A DNA stretch of 64,000 nucleotides from Telmatactis stephensoni (lineage: Eukaryota; Cnidaria; Anthozoa; Actiniaria; Isophelliidae): assembly GCA_029948255.1 (NCBI GenBank), contig JALIZF010000980.1:1-64000 (forward strand), written 5' to 3'. This document shows, one piece after another, positions 35,213 through 47,100 of the stretch. A model generated the notes under the pieces. The model was not told the DNA's origin and searched no databases. It saw nothing but the letters and a program-made list of their open reading frames with translations. Positions within the stretch are counted from its first letter, which is position 1. Every line of letters starts with the position of its first letter. The translations under genes and the position numbers were made by a program.

Positions 35213-36086
35213 AGGTGATTTTAGGAGTTTTAATAATAATAGAGTTAATAGAGGGAACTATCTATTAACTCTGATTTTAAAGTGTGATCTCGAGCTCTTA
35301 ACGAGAGAAACTCTGTAAGTTGTGTTTCCCATCAGCGATTCCATTACTGATGATATACATGTTTCACAAAAACGTAGACGGTCTGACATCTGAATCTAAA
35401 TCTGAATCTGGATCTGAATCTGCGACCGAATAAGATTGTGAGAATGACTCTTATCATTAAATATGCGTGTAATATCATCCATTCATACTCTTATCACTTT
35501 ATAATGTAATTGATTCCAAGTTCCTACCAAGAATTTCCTTCCTTCTCGCTCAGATATAGATTCAGATTCAGATTTCAGACCGTCTACATTTTTCGTAACA
35601 GGTGTATACGGTATGTATGAGCACCGAGGTCCGTTTCGGCACAGGCAGCCCAGGCTCATTTTCTGTGGCTGAGAGACAAGTAGCAAAGTTTATAAAAATC
35701 TCATGAATTTACTAATAACTGTCCACAAACCTAAATACGTCCCTCATGAAGCGATTTATGCCGTTATTTTGCCTTTTCCTGATATAGCCCCTCCCCCTCC
35801 TACTAAAGAAATCAGGAAAAGGCAAAATAACGGCATAAATCGCTTCATGAGGGACGCATTTAAGGTTTGTGGACATTTATTAGTAAATTCATGAGATATT
35901 TATAAACTTTGCTACTTTTCTCTTAGCCACAGAAAATGAGCCTGGGCTGCCTATGCCGAAACGGAGATGGGGAAACACACTGAACTTACAGAGAATCTCT
36001 CGTTAAGAGATCACCCGTTAAAACCAGAGTTAATAGATAGCTCCCTCTATTAACTCTATTAAAATTAAAGCTCCTAAAACCACCTG
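35213..36086. mobile_element. Large fold-back element with a nested insertion
   Basis: The outer arms share 'tagagttaatagaggga' near 35,242 and its complement near 36,040. The centre at about 35,790-35,812 is flanked by near-perfect arms such as 'atcaggaaaaggcaaaataa'. The left arm is longer because a second element is inserted at about 35,350-35,612. Confidence 0.88.
35350..35612. mobile_element. Nested MITE inside the left arm of the fold-back
   Basis: It has its own inverted ends: 'acgtagacggtctgacatct' on the left and the complement of 'atgtagacggtctgaaatct' on the right, each followed by a GAATCT-type short repeat. The right arm of the host palindrome lacks it, which fixes the order of insertion. 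Confidence 0.8.
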
Positions 36087-38615
36087 CCTGTGGTTTCGGG
36101 GGATCATTTTGGGTAAGGGATAATTTCACATGTACAGTACACTAAAAAAACAGTCATTTGCATTTGGCTTGCATTTGATGCGTCCGAGAATGATTTTCAA
36201 GCTAAGTTTTAGCTACGTAATGGCACAGCGTAATGTTACAAGGCTTTTTTTTAAACGTTTTTTGGGCATGTCCGGCACGGTCCCCATTCCCATCCCTCCT
36301 AGAAACTTGCGCCTTTGATTACAGAAACAGCAAACTTGCGATGATGACTGCAATATATCGACAATTGACCAAAAGAATGCCGCAAACCTGAATAAATTAA
36401 CGACATAAAATAAGCCCATGTACAGTTATAAATAAGTGGGTGTACAGTTGTTACCATCTTACTATAGAGAGAAAAGGAAGAAAAGAAAAAAGAAAAAGGA
36501 AAAAAAAAAGAAAAAAATTCTGGCATCGACGAGGCTTGAACCTATGACTCCTAAAAAGGCACCCCCCGGACACCTAGTAACAAAATGAATACCAAAAAAA
36601 CTGAAAAATATGAGGAAAACGTAAATTTTGGGACGATTCTCCCTAGACATTCAAAGAAGCTGAGACATCGAATCGACTTACGTTACGGATGACGATTTCG
36701 GCCCCATCCACGCTATCCCGGTGCTACATATTACAGTTGTCTTAGCCCGAAGGCCAGGGAGGGAGACGATATCCGGACCCTAATCCATACCTTTAGATAT
36801 CACCTTAGACCACTACGCTACCTAGACACTTAATGATTTTAATGACTAATCGGGGTAGTCTATTCGGCGAAGTTTCATTGTAATGCTAATGTTTTGTCTC
36901 AAGTCCTTAGGGAAATAACAGGACCAATCAAAGTCCATGCCAGTTATCTAAAGAATAATTCTACCCATAAATGGAAGTAAATTTGCCATATATTATTCAG
37001 TGCATGAAGCTGCTTTGAACGCAAAAATGAAACTAATGATTGCTGGATGATCATATCACTATTTAAATTTCCCAGATAATCCCGTGAAGCATTATCAGCG
37101 AAGGCTAAAGGCAAGTTATATACTTTTAACGTGTTTTAAAATTTGGATTTTCTTATCACATTGTTGATTTTACATCGATGAAAGCCTTTCGCCGGGCCAT
37201 TCTCAACTTTCATGTACGTCATTTATCAAAAAGTATCTTTACAAATATCTTAAATCTTAAACAGTAAGATTTACATTAATTACCAAATGGTCTGAGGTTA
37301 AGAGACAACACGACCCTTTAGTGAAGTTTTTGCATCACGTAAATCTAAAGCCATTCTCACAAATTACTATTGCAGTCATTTCATGTAGGTAATTTTGCGA
37401 AATTAAAGTTCACAAGAAATATTTCTCAGGACTTAATTTTTGCGGCGATATGTGAAAATAATTTGTTAAAATAAACCAAAATTTCTCAAATTTTGGTCAG
37501 CAAAAATAGCCTACATATCAAAATTTAAATGGCAAGTTTTGCATGCACAATAACCGTTGCTATTGTATTTTATATAATAATTGTTACAGTACCCGCGCTC
37601 TGATTGGTCGAGCCGAGTCAAATTAAAACCTCTGGCCTCGATCGAGGAGAAACTCAAGGCCTTCGTCTGGAAACGAATCTTTTTTCAATAAGTATGAGCG
37701 AGGTCCGTTTCATTTAGAATACGAGATCATTTCAGATATGTACAGTATACTAAAAAGCGCAGTCATTTACACTTGGCTTGCACTTGATGCGTCCAGAACA
37801 TATTGACTAGCTGTATGGTAATATATAGTTTGGTATTTAGTAATTCGATATCCACCTATGGTAGTGTATAACCGTTCGCGCGCCCCACTGAACAACCTTT
37901 ATAAATTAGTTTTTGAAATAAAACCCAAAGCCCATAAATGACATGAATGAGTGTGGATTTTAGTAAAAGTCAAACAATTAAAACTCTCAATGAATTGTTT
38001 TTGTTGAGTCTTTTATTGTAACCAAGTGGACAAATGTGATTTGCTTACAGTTATAATAAAGTTCATCAGACATCGCAATGATAGTAAATACCAGCTAAAT
38101 TAAACCCGAGACTAAAGAAATATTGATAAAACTAATCAGTAGAACTGACAAAAGTGCAATTATGTACCAGCGTATGAGCTGGGATAAAGATAAATTAAAT
38201 GGGATAACGAGTCCACGCGTAACTTGAGTACGTTTATCCCTCGTATGATTTTCATATATATCGCCCGCTATTGCCACGACTACTACGTACTAAGCAAAGC
38301 AAATACGATATACTTGTGGAATCCACCCAATCAAAAAAAAAAAACATTATAAATATCAAAAATATTTACGTTGGTATACAGTACAAGAAATGCAAGAGAA
38401 CGTCCTTAGTTCCGTTTATAAATATACATTTCTATAAAGTATCATCCCCGAAAATGATAGAACGGTAGGAAACTTACATACTTTTAGTTCGGTAATATCT
38501 TCAAATACGGAAAATCCTATTTAAGCAGTATAAAAGTTAAAGGACATTAGTCCACACACAAACACCCCCTCTCCCCAAAAAGTCCAAATGAACCTCCATC
38601 ATCACCATATGATGT

Positions 38616-41600
38616 CTATTCTTGTGGAGACTCATGGATTTCCTCAGCTGTTGTTGCGACATTCACCCGTTCACAAACAACCATCTTGGAACAGTTTCGG
38701 ACTTTAGGAGGATGATAGGGTAAGAAGGGTACAAACTTAGAACATCTGAGCTTGCTTAAGAGGTTCAGCCCAAAAGGCAAGTCGTAGATATGGGTAGTGG
38801 TAGTATTTTTGCCTTCCTCCATGCCTTCGGTTTGTTTTTCTTGGCTTTGCCAGATAAGAAGGCCACGCTCTGCAGCATTTCCAGGGGCCAGATTGTCCAA
38901 AACCAAGGCAACGATGCCTCCCACAGCCATACTGGTCTTTAAAAGAACCGTTATGATTTGATCAAGTTCGTTGACACCTGGGAATTAAGAAAACAAATGA
39001 TAACAACGTTTAATAACATATATTTGATAATAACATATAGCTAATTCAATTAACGTTGTCGCTGAAAAAAAGCCTAAAGCCTAAAGCTTTGAGAGCGGAA
39101 TTCATGAAAAATTTTATCACCGTGACATCATTACAATAAAAATCTCACTGTATGCTCGCAAATTATACAACTCGGACACATATATTCAGTAATTTCTCAG
39201 ATAGCCTACAGAGAAGTTTGTAAGTACACAAAAGATATTTGAAAAGCTTTAGCCTTTAGGCTTTTCAGCGACAACGTTAATTGAAATAGCTATATATTTA
39301 TAACTCGCAAATGCAACATAGCCTTTTCAAATGCGCGCCGCATGCATCAACCAATGATACCTGTCTTGATGGCACCAGGGTGGGTGTTCATGTAGTGAGG
39401 TACACCGAGACCCATCAACAAGGCAAGTCCGACAATAAAGATATTTCTTGAAGAATTCATGTCTGCATACTGTAAATTGGAAATCCCAACAGAGCAAATC
39501 ATCCCAAACATGGCAAAGAACATTCCTCCAACGATAGGGTCTGGGATGGTTGTGAATAAAGCGCCAAATTTGCCAACAGCTCCGAGTACCATCATGAGTA
39601 GACCAGCATACTGGATCACACGTAAACTGCCAACCTGGGAAAAGAACGATTGACAGAAAATGAATGGGCAGCATTTAAAAAAAAAGGAACCAAATAATAT
39701 AATAATAAGATAGGGAGAATTACAATTAGTGGAAAAATTAACGGGTTGATGAGGGAGATTTTCTATGACCTGTCAGTGAATGCACGAAAAGACAGCTCCA
39801 AGATCTTAGAATTATCAATGCAATAATTAGTATAACCGAATTGAAAAGCATAGAGTCGTTTTCGTATGAGTGGGAAACTTACCGCGCCGTACCGTGACCG
39901 TGTCAGTGCCGTAATTGTCTTTAATTAAAAACATTCGAAATTCATGCCGTAACCGTATCGTATCGTAACCGTACATAGTCTCCTTCGCAGCCGTTATTAG
40001 TCTAGCTCCCATTCCCCTGGAGCTAGACTAATAACGGCTGCGAAGGAGACTAAACCGTACAGTGTTCCCACTCATACGAAAACGACTCTATTGAAAAGAC
40101 TGACACCGCGCGCGCCGTTATTGTGTCTTGTTGACCCGCGTTCGAGAACTCGTTCTCCTGTCTCATTCGGTTATTTCGGTAAATATTTTTAAAACTGGAG
40201 GTGAAATCTCTATTCACCGACAGTGAAGAGAATAATTGTTTTAGTATACTAACTCCACAACCCAACATTATAGGATTCATTATTCTTAAAATTTTAACTT
40301 ATTTTTCAAAAAATAAAAAGAAAGAAAAAAAGAAGAAGAAGAAGAAGAAGCAGCTGCAGCAGCAGCAGCAGCAGTAGCGTGACAAAGCGTGACAAAGCGC
40401 ACGAAAGTAAGCCTCGTTTGCAGAGACTGCAGGAGCACGTTTGGTCTCTACAAACACCTGCAGTCTTCACCTATTTTAGCATGTTTCTTAGTGATTTTAC
40501 TGGTGTGAATGGCCCCTAAAACACATTCTCGATGATTAGAGGACAACTGTAATCCTTGCAAACAATTGTTTCAGAACGAAAGGCGATTTTGGAGTCAAAA
40601 ACATTGGAGTCAAACTTTCTCTCGAGAGACCGTCGAAGGTCAGTTCTACAACTTTTTAAAGTTTACTTCAAGTCTTATCTTAAAATGCTGTGTTTGGTGG
40701 ACAAACGTTTTCCAGGCCTTTTGAGGTCCTTTTGAGACATCTCAAGATGATTATTGGCCTCGGTAAATTCTGGAAAACTTGTGCTGTTGTGTTTATTATG
40801 GAAAGAAGCTTCTCTTGGTCATAATCTTGTTCAATGCACCAGCCGCTCGGTGAAACAACTGAAGGTGAGCCGCCAATTATTATAAAATTGATTCCGTCTT
40901 TTTTTTTGTCTAAATGTTCTCTATATTGTCACAAATTTCTAATTATCTTTTATTTCTAAGTCTGCATGTGTTGCTAAAAGACACTATTTATGCAATGGCA
41001 ATGAAAATGCGAGTAAATTTAACAGAAAATTTGCAAAATCTTTGAGTCATTTTACATGACAACATGTGCAGCTCTTCCCGGCTGCTAGCACAGTCTCTCT
41101 CGTGCAGCTCGTTTCTCTCTCAGTACGGATAAATATCGAAGCTTTCTTTAGTTTTAGAAGATTGGTATGATTTTGTTGTAGCTTGTTTAATTTTGTATAA
41201 ATTAGCTCATATCCCGAGCTTGGGATGTAGATATGGTCTCCGAATATTCAGCCAATAGAATCGCTCGATCTTAGGAGGTTGTGGAGTTCGTATACAATAT
41301 GTTTACTCATCAAGCGCAAGTGGCTTGAAAAGTTTTCTTGCGTCGGTTTGTGCTTGTGCTTATGCTCGTGCCGTGTCTGTTCTCGCTTGTGTTACGGTTT
41401 GTGGCCACAGTAATAGAGCAGTTTTCGTATGAGTGGGACACTTACCGCGCCGTACCGCGACCGTGTCAGCCCGTAATTTCTATAAAAACATTCGAAATTC
41501 CTGACGTAACCGTGCCGTTTCGAGGCTGTGCCATTTTCTCAGTCATACGAAATCTGCTCTATATGCTTACGCCGTCTTACATTATTAAAGGCATTCAGTT

Positions 41601-44600
41601 ATGCCGTCGTCGTCCACGTTGCCGTCGTGGTTGCGTAAGGTCCCTAATTATCTCACGTACTGTCGTCGCATCGCGCTTGTTGATCTGTCTATAGAATTTA
41701 GACAACATATCGCCTCGCCAGCAGGATTCTTTTCTTACCTTTGTGATTCCAATTGCTCCTATATTTTCACTATAGGAAGTCGTTCCAGTGCCAGTTCCAA
41801 AAGCCCCGGCAAAGAGGCATCCTATCCCCTCTACCCCTATTCCCCGATTGATAGCATGTTTTGGAGGACGGGGAGCTCCCGAGAGTCTTGCGCATGCGTA
41901 GTAGTCACCAATAGATTCAATGATGGATGCTAAGACACCAGCTAGCATTCCGAACACACCGGCAGCACTGACAGTTGGAGTTCCCCACTGACCTTAAAGA
42001 TGATAAAATGTACACTTATTTCATAAAAGGTTGTCTTAAAGGAGCTAGAGGTGACAAGTTGCCCCGCTTTTGATATACTTTTAGAACTTCCTTTCGAGCG
42101 CTAGCCACTTAAACGCGCAAATAATACGTTTTAGCTGTCAAAGGTTTTTATAAGGGCGCTCGCAGTCTACTGGTTATTTTCCTCTGTCTCTAACTTATAG
42201 TAACCTACTTATAAAGTAATATAAATAGCTGACCTGGGTAAGGAAAACGGAACCATTTAGCTTCTCGTAGCACAGCTGTTCTAGCATCAGTTCTTGCAAG
42301 ATAATTTGGGTTCTTAGGATCTGTAGGGAACCCACCAGCTGCTGTGACAATACCACAAATTGCCCACGCAACTGCTATGGCTAGAATAATCTGTAATTGT
42401 TAAAAATTGCTGAAATAAGTCTGAACGAATTCGTCTGTTCGGCTCTGCTTTAATTTCTTAAGTGTAGATGGGGGAGGGGATTAAAATCCTACGAAATAGC
42501 TTACAATATATATAGAACCTTGTCATTTTGAACTCTAAATAAAAAAAGAGAGGTAAATGCTATGTAAACAAGCTCAATGCACGTAAATTTCCATGTAACA
42601 TTTTTATCATTGGGTTTGTGATGATGATGATATTGTATTGATTTCAGTGTCAATTCAAACTTACAGGAAATAGCTTGAATATTGGATATCTCTTCATCTG
42701 GAATCCGCGACCTCTTTCATAAATTGGAAAAGGAAGTTTGTAGTTTGAAATTAACTGAGAAAACAAAATTATCAACGCCAGTGTCCTAGAGATAAAGTGA
42801 TGTAGGGTAAGTCAAATTCCTTTATGCGGGTAAAATATTTGCATGTGCGCATGCGCGCTTATACATTTACATACATATACATTTATATACATTTTTGTAT
42901 ATATTTTTTTCCAGATGCAATAGCATAGGCTTTTACAAGAAATTCCCAGCATGCAAAGCCTCAATTAATTTCGTGCACCGGCTGTCTATAAATTTTGTTA
43001 TCATATAAACTATACATTGTTTAATTAGTAAATTACAGCTGCTTTATTATCAAATCATGCTCATTGTGAGTACACGTTTAGAAAGTGAGGCTTTGGATAG
43101 TACAGCGCTCACTGTATCTTGGAAAACGACCAAAGTACTTACATCATTGAAATCCCCCAGTGATTCCCTGAAATTAAACAAGAAAATATTGATTCACTGG
43201 TCAGCCTGTTCAATTACAAAATGAACAGAGGTACACGACTCGATGCCGTTTTTGTAATAAACTTGTTAAGTAAATTCCTCAAGCAGAGACTACTTTTATA
43301 AACCCTCCGCCAAGCAAGGGGAGTAACCCCCACAATTCTGGATGTAAAAAAATCATGATCATTCAACAATATAATTTGTACAAATTACTAAATTTAAGTC
43401 CAAAATGTGGAATCAATTTACTCGTGAGATTACTCGGTTACCTGCGTGTTCCGCAGCAACGTGAAACAAGGCTAGCCCAATAAGGCAAACTGTAGGAGCG
43501 ATTGTGATTGGCCCGATAAATTTCATAAGGAAGCCTATCACTCCAGAGAAGCCAATGACAATTTGAAATACTGATGATACCATGATTGCTCCTTGGATCT
43601 AGAAAGACAAGGGAGTAAGAGAGAAAGAACTTCAACTTGCAATTGCTTCAACAAAGTTCCAGTTTGGACTGAACATGTGTTAACAGTATATTTGCAGCTT
43701 CTCGTGAAAGACTTTTTGTTGTTAGAGACTGGGGTAATACTTGCAATATCGCACTGTATCTTGTACTCAATAAAATGATGCAATGTTATAATGGAACAAT
43801 TGGGAGTGGTGGGGATATTTTGCTCATAGTTAACCCGAAAATCTTAAGCTCTTAAAAATGGATGGATACCTCTCGCATTCGCATCTGCCACACTTCCTGT
43901 TTATCTATGCTTGTAAAATTGGAAGTGAAATTTGTTGAGCCTAGAAAAGAATTAAATCAATCAATTAACCAATTAATCGATCAAAACAAACGATGCACAA
44001 TAGAAATGAAAACGAACAAACAACAAACAAACAAACAAACAAACAAACAAACAAAACAAAACAAAACAAAAAAATAAGAACAACAAGAACTAGTAATGGA
44101 CTCCTGAGAACAGAGATAATATCTTAATTTAAACTCTGGCTACTGTCCAAAGAATCATCAAAACTGTGGAACGCATCTTTCATTTTTTTTGCTACAGAAA
44201 GGCACCTCTCTGTTTTATGCAGTGTTAGTAAAACCGACACACATCAGCCAAAACGAATTGAAAAAGTGATACATTATGAAATTTATCGGGATTAGGGCAC
44301 ATTTTTTGTCTCTGTCTTATTTTCTAACTAGAAATAGTACCTTTGATGGGAATTGTCGGACATTTCCATTTAGGTAGCGATAGAATTGCAAATATTGGCG
44401 CGAAAAAAGAGAACGTTCCACCTTGTATGATTGGCAATCTGTCAGAAAATGCAAATTTACTCATAAGATCACTGGCCCGTCACTATGAATTGCCCTGAAT
44501 ATGTGGATTCGGTAAGTACCTGGTGTATGCAACACCAAGTGTATCAAATAAATTGTATATCAATGGATATATCATCTAGGGATACAATTGGTGTTACATA

Positions 44601-45746
44601 CACCAAGTACTTACCATGGATTCGGATTGTGTGTATATAAGGGAACGGAAAAAGAAGGGAAAGTGACGGCGTTACTTGATTAACGCGAGTCTCTCCGGTG
44701 CCCTCCCGCTAGGTTGTGTACTGTGAATTAAAACGATTTTTTTATTTTATCGTTAACAAAATTTATTTCATGGAATGCCCACTTTGATACCTGACACCAA
44801 AAGTAGTCTGCAAGACGGTTATCACTCCAGATACAAACACCAAAGTGCTTAATATTTCAGAAAGAACCAGAGGATTGTTGGCAAAGCACATGGCACCACT
44901 TATTATAAAAGGTTGAGATAAAGTACCACCAATCATCGTCATAAATTGCTGAAAACGAAAACTGTATTATTCAGAGATACACAACAAAAACAATAGTAAT
45001 AACAACAGCACCACCATCACCCATAACAACAACAGCCAAAACAACAATAACAATAACATCAACGACAACTTGAACAAGATGAGCTTACCTGGAAGCCCAA
45101 CGTAAGACACACGTACCAGGGGGGATTTTCATCGATGGTATAAACCAACCCAAGAGCCTCTTTTCTTTCCTTCGCATCGTTAGTGTTACTTTGTTCGTTA
45201 TCCTCGCGATCATCGAGTGCATTCACCTGCAAGAAAAATAAGTTGGACGTATGCGTGAGCTCTGCGGAGATGTACTCTACCACTGTTTATATAATTACGT
45301 GCTGCGTCAGAAAAAAAGTCTCAAACGCATAAATGCCTACAGTCAATTCAATCCATCACATTTTTCAGCCAGAGAAAGTCATGTCCAAAGATTACCGGTA
45401 GACCTATTTGAAGTCGAGATGTTATACGATAGTTATTACAAACATTCGGTTGGAAGGCACTGACGAAACTGATATTAGGGAGCTTAAGCAGGAGACGTTT
45501 TGGTCAACACGGACGTCACACGGACGTTTTCGTTCATCCGTTCGCCGTCATAGATGACGTTGCTGTTCTTGGCAGTAGGTGAAAAAGTCTTAACTGACCT
45601 TCTGCTTAACGAAAACGGACACATCTTTGATGGCGAACGCATGAAGAAGAGTGCACACTGCGGTGACGTCTGCGTTGAAAAAAGTCTCCTGCTTAAGCTC
45701 TCTATTTACAAACCTTGGATAAAGAAATAGATGTTGATGGTTCCAT
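38616..45746 (-). CDS. SLC23-family nucleobase/ascorbate transporter
   Basis: Twelve exons join in frame to 599 residues, close to human SVCT1. In gene order: 45714-45746, 45089-45226, 44791-44948, 44341-44438, 43870-43892, 43442-43598, 43143-43167, 42665-42785, 42234-42390, 41739-41992, 39361-39634, 38616-38977. Members are plasma-membrane symporters with 14 membrane segments. Signatures include [38 protein letters not shown] (here [16 protein letters not shown]), [20 protein letters not shown] and [10 protein letters not shown]. The family motif near residues 379-388 is [10 protein letters not shown]; the known ascorbate transporters SVCT1/2 have Pro at its first position, whereas Glu is typical of uracil-type members, so nucleobase transport is at least as likely. 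The start is fixed by an in-frame stop just upstream. Exons 5 and 7 are only 23 and 25 nt. Confidence 0.95.
39036..39295. mobile_element. MITE in SLC23 intron 11, 260 bp
   Basis: The inverted ends read 'tatagctaattcaattaacg' (left) and the complement 'ttaattgaaatagctata' (right), followed by gttgtcgctgaaaa. The termini resemble those of the element at 54,379-54,663. Confidence 0.8.
39851..40090. mobile_element. MITE copy in SLC23 intron 10, with nested palindrome
   Basis: The ends 'tagagtcgttttcgtatgag' and its complement are present. The string ttgaaaag flanks both sides, a possible 8-bp target duplication. A separate palindrome sits inside at 39,977-40,051. Confidence 0.85.
39977..40051. 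repeat. Perfect 33-bp-arm palindrome nested in a MITE
   Basis: The arms run from 'agtctccttcgcagccgtta' to ctagctcc and back, with a 9-base loop at 40,010-40,018. The sister MITE copies lack it. Confidence 0.95.
40333..40376. repeat. Trinucleotide repeats (AAG)n and (CAG)n
   Basis: Adjacent aag and cag runs in SLC23 intron 10. Confidence 0.9.
41413..41562. mobile_element. MITE copy in SLC23 intron 10, 150 bp
   Basis: The ends 'atagagcagttttcgtatga' and the complement 'tcatacgaaatctgctctat' are present. It has the same family layout as 23,518-23,640 and 39,851-40,090. Confidence 0.85.
44011..44072. repeat. (AAAC)n low-complexity run
   Basis: Simple repeat of aaac/aaaac in SLC23 intron 4. 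Confidence 0.9.
44514..44617. repeat. Intronic inverted repeat, about 100 bp
   Basis: The arms 'aagtacctggtgtatgcaac' and 'gttacatacaccaagtactt' are imperfect complements around an AT-rich loop in SLC23 intron 3. Confidence 0.75.
45475..45704. mobile_element. MITE next to the SLC23 exon 1 donor site, 230 bp
   Basis: The ends 'agcttaagcaggagac' and its complement 'gtctcctgcttaagct' are inverted; TA lies at each border. The right end is about 8 bp from the exon 1 donor at 45,712-45,713. Confidence 0.85.
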
Positions 45747-46232
45747 GGGGACTCCCTACACCAAGGCTTCTGAGTGCTGGTGACTTCTGTGAAAGAAGAA
45801 CAATCTCAACAAAACAAAAGTCACAAAGGTTTTCTGACTGTGAATATATTTTATCATTATACATACATTTAATCACTATCTTCAGATCTAATTAGCCGAG
45901 AGCTTATTTACGGCTAATAATAATTCTCATTGGCTTGTGAACCCAATATACGTAGCGTATATAGTTTTGTCTTTTCCTTTCATCTTTTTCCATTTCTTTC
46001 CTTAATTAATACTTGTTTCATTCTTTAGCCTAAATTATATATGCCCACTAATAAGCGTCCTTGTTCTATACGCAAATTTCCTGTGCATAAATAATAACAT
46101 CCCTCATTCTCATATTTCTCATACTGAACACTGATGAAGGTAAAGTGAAACCGCCGAAATATCTCTGCCTTCTTATTATTTTGCTCTGAGTCCAGGATTT
46201 CAGAATTTTATTCACTTTCTTAACTCATTCTA

Positions 46233-47100
46233 ATGATTTCTTTCTTTCTCCCACATCACCATCAGAAGTGTTCTCTGTTATTTCTTCATTCTCTAATAGC
46301 CGTAGTGATGGTGGTCACGGGTCTGTGCATTTTGCCTTTAAAACTGGTATTGATAGTACTAGCCTCTCCATTATCTCACATCTGTAATTTGTCTTTTTCT
46401 ACTGGGGGTTTCCCCGACAATCTTAAAATTGCTACAGTAAGTCTTAACTGTTTTCAAAAATGATGATGAATCTGAATTTCTCTAATTACAGACCAATTTC
46501 TATTTTGACGTGTTTATCTAAAGTTTTTGAAATCGACGCTCTGACTTCCTTAGCAAATAAATTTTACATCCTAGCTTAACCATACATCACCAATGTGGTT
46601 CTCGATAGCACTATTCTACACATGTGGCTGACTTCTTGTTAGTCACATATTTAAAGGCTTTGAAAACAAGTTAACTACTGAACACTGTTGAACAAAATTA
46701 TTAATTATCGCGACTTTTATGGTACTCCAGACACACCACTGATTGCATGGCTATCCAGTTATATACTTATCTAAAAATATAACAAAAAGCAGTATGTCCA
46801 AATATCTCGCACCATTAAGAGTGGTGATCTACAAGGCCCAGTCCTTGGCCCAGTCCTTTTTCTCATTTACGTACGTAAATGATGACCTATTTCAATTCTC
46901 TAAGTCAGTTGTCTTTTATTCTTTTACCGATGTTACCAATATTTTCTTTAAACTTGGAATAAATGTACTCTCATTAATACTGTCAATTCTGAACTCAGTT
47001 TAATACCTTCTTGGTTTAATGCTAATGAACTTAATGAATTACATTAATTTTCCGATAGTAAGCAAGCAAAAAAGCCTTCAAAACTCACTTCCTCCTATCT
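46233..47100 (+). pseudogene. Decayed LINE reverse transcriptase
   Basis: In plus-strand frames broken by stops and shifts, the typical non-LTR reverse-transcriptase string survives: GGFPDNLKIATV, then NYRPISILTCLSKVFE near 46,490, and further on YVNDDLF and a T-D-V-T-N-I-F segment where YINDL and FADDTNIF are expected. The catalytic FADD is changed to FTDV, so it is inactive. It looks like the CR1/jockey/L2 side of the LINEs. Confidence 0.8.

Larger units (their letters stand above)
34132..38615. other. Intergenic with fold-back elements
   Basis: No coding gene is recognised. It contains fold-backs at 34,775-35,058 and 35,213-36,086, A/G-rich sequence at about 36,465-36,520, and a segment at 36,118-36,190 repeated in direct orientation at about 37,728-37,800 (shared 'catttg/cacttggcttgca' core). 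Confidence 0.6.

Noticed and set aside
36299..36650. Phe/Ser-rich minus-strand ORFs
   Set aside because: They come from an A/G-rich low-complexity tract; there is no domain or splice context.
41595..41738. Longer exon 10 of the SLC23 gene running on past 41,739
   Set aside because: The frame stays open but the sequence turns Arg-rich and unlike the family; a gtaaga donor follows ATC-ACA-AAG, and the next exon continues the family sequence ([11 protein letters not shown]).
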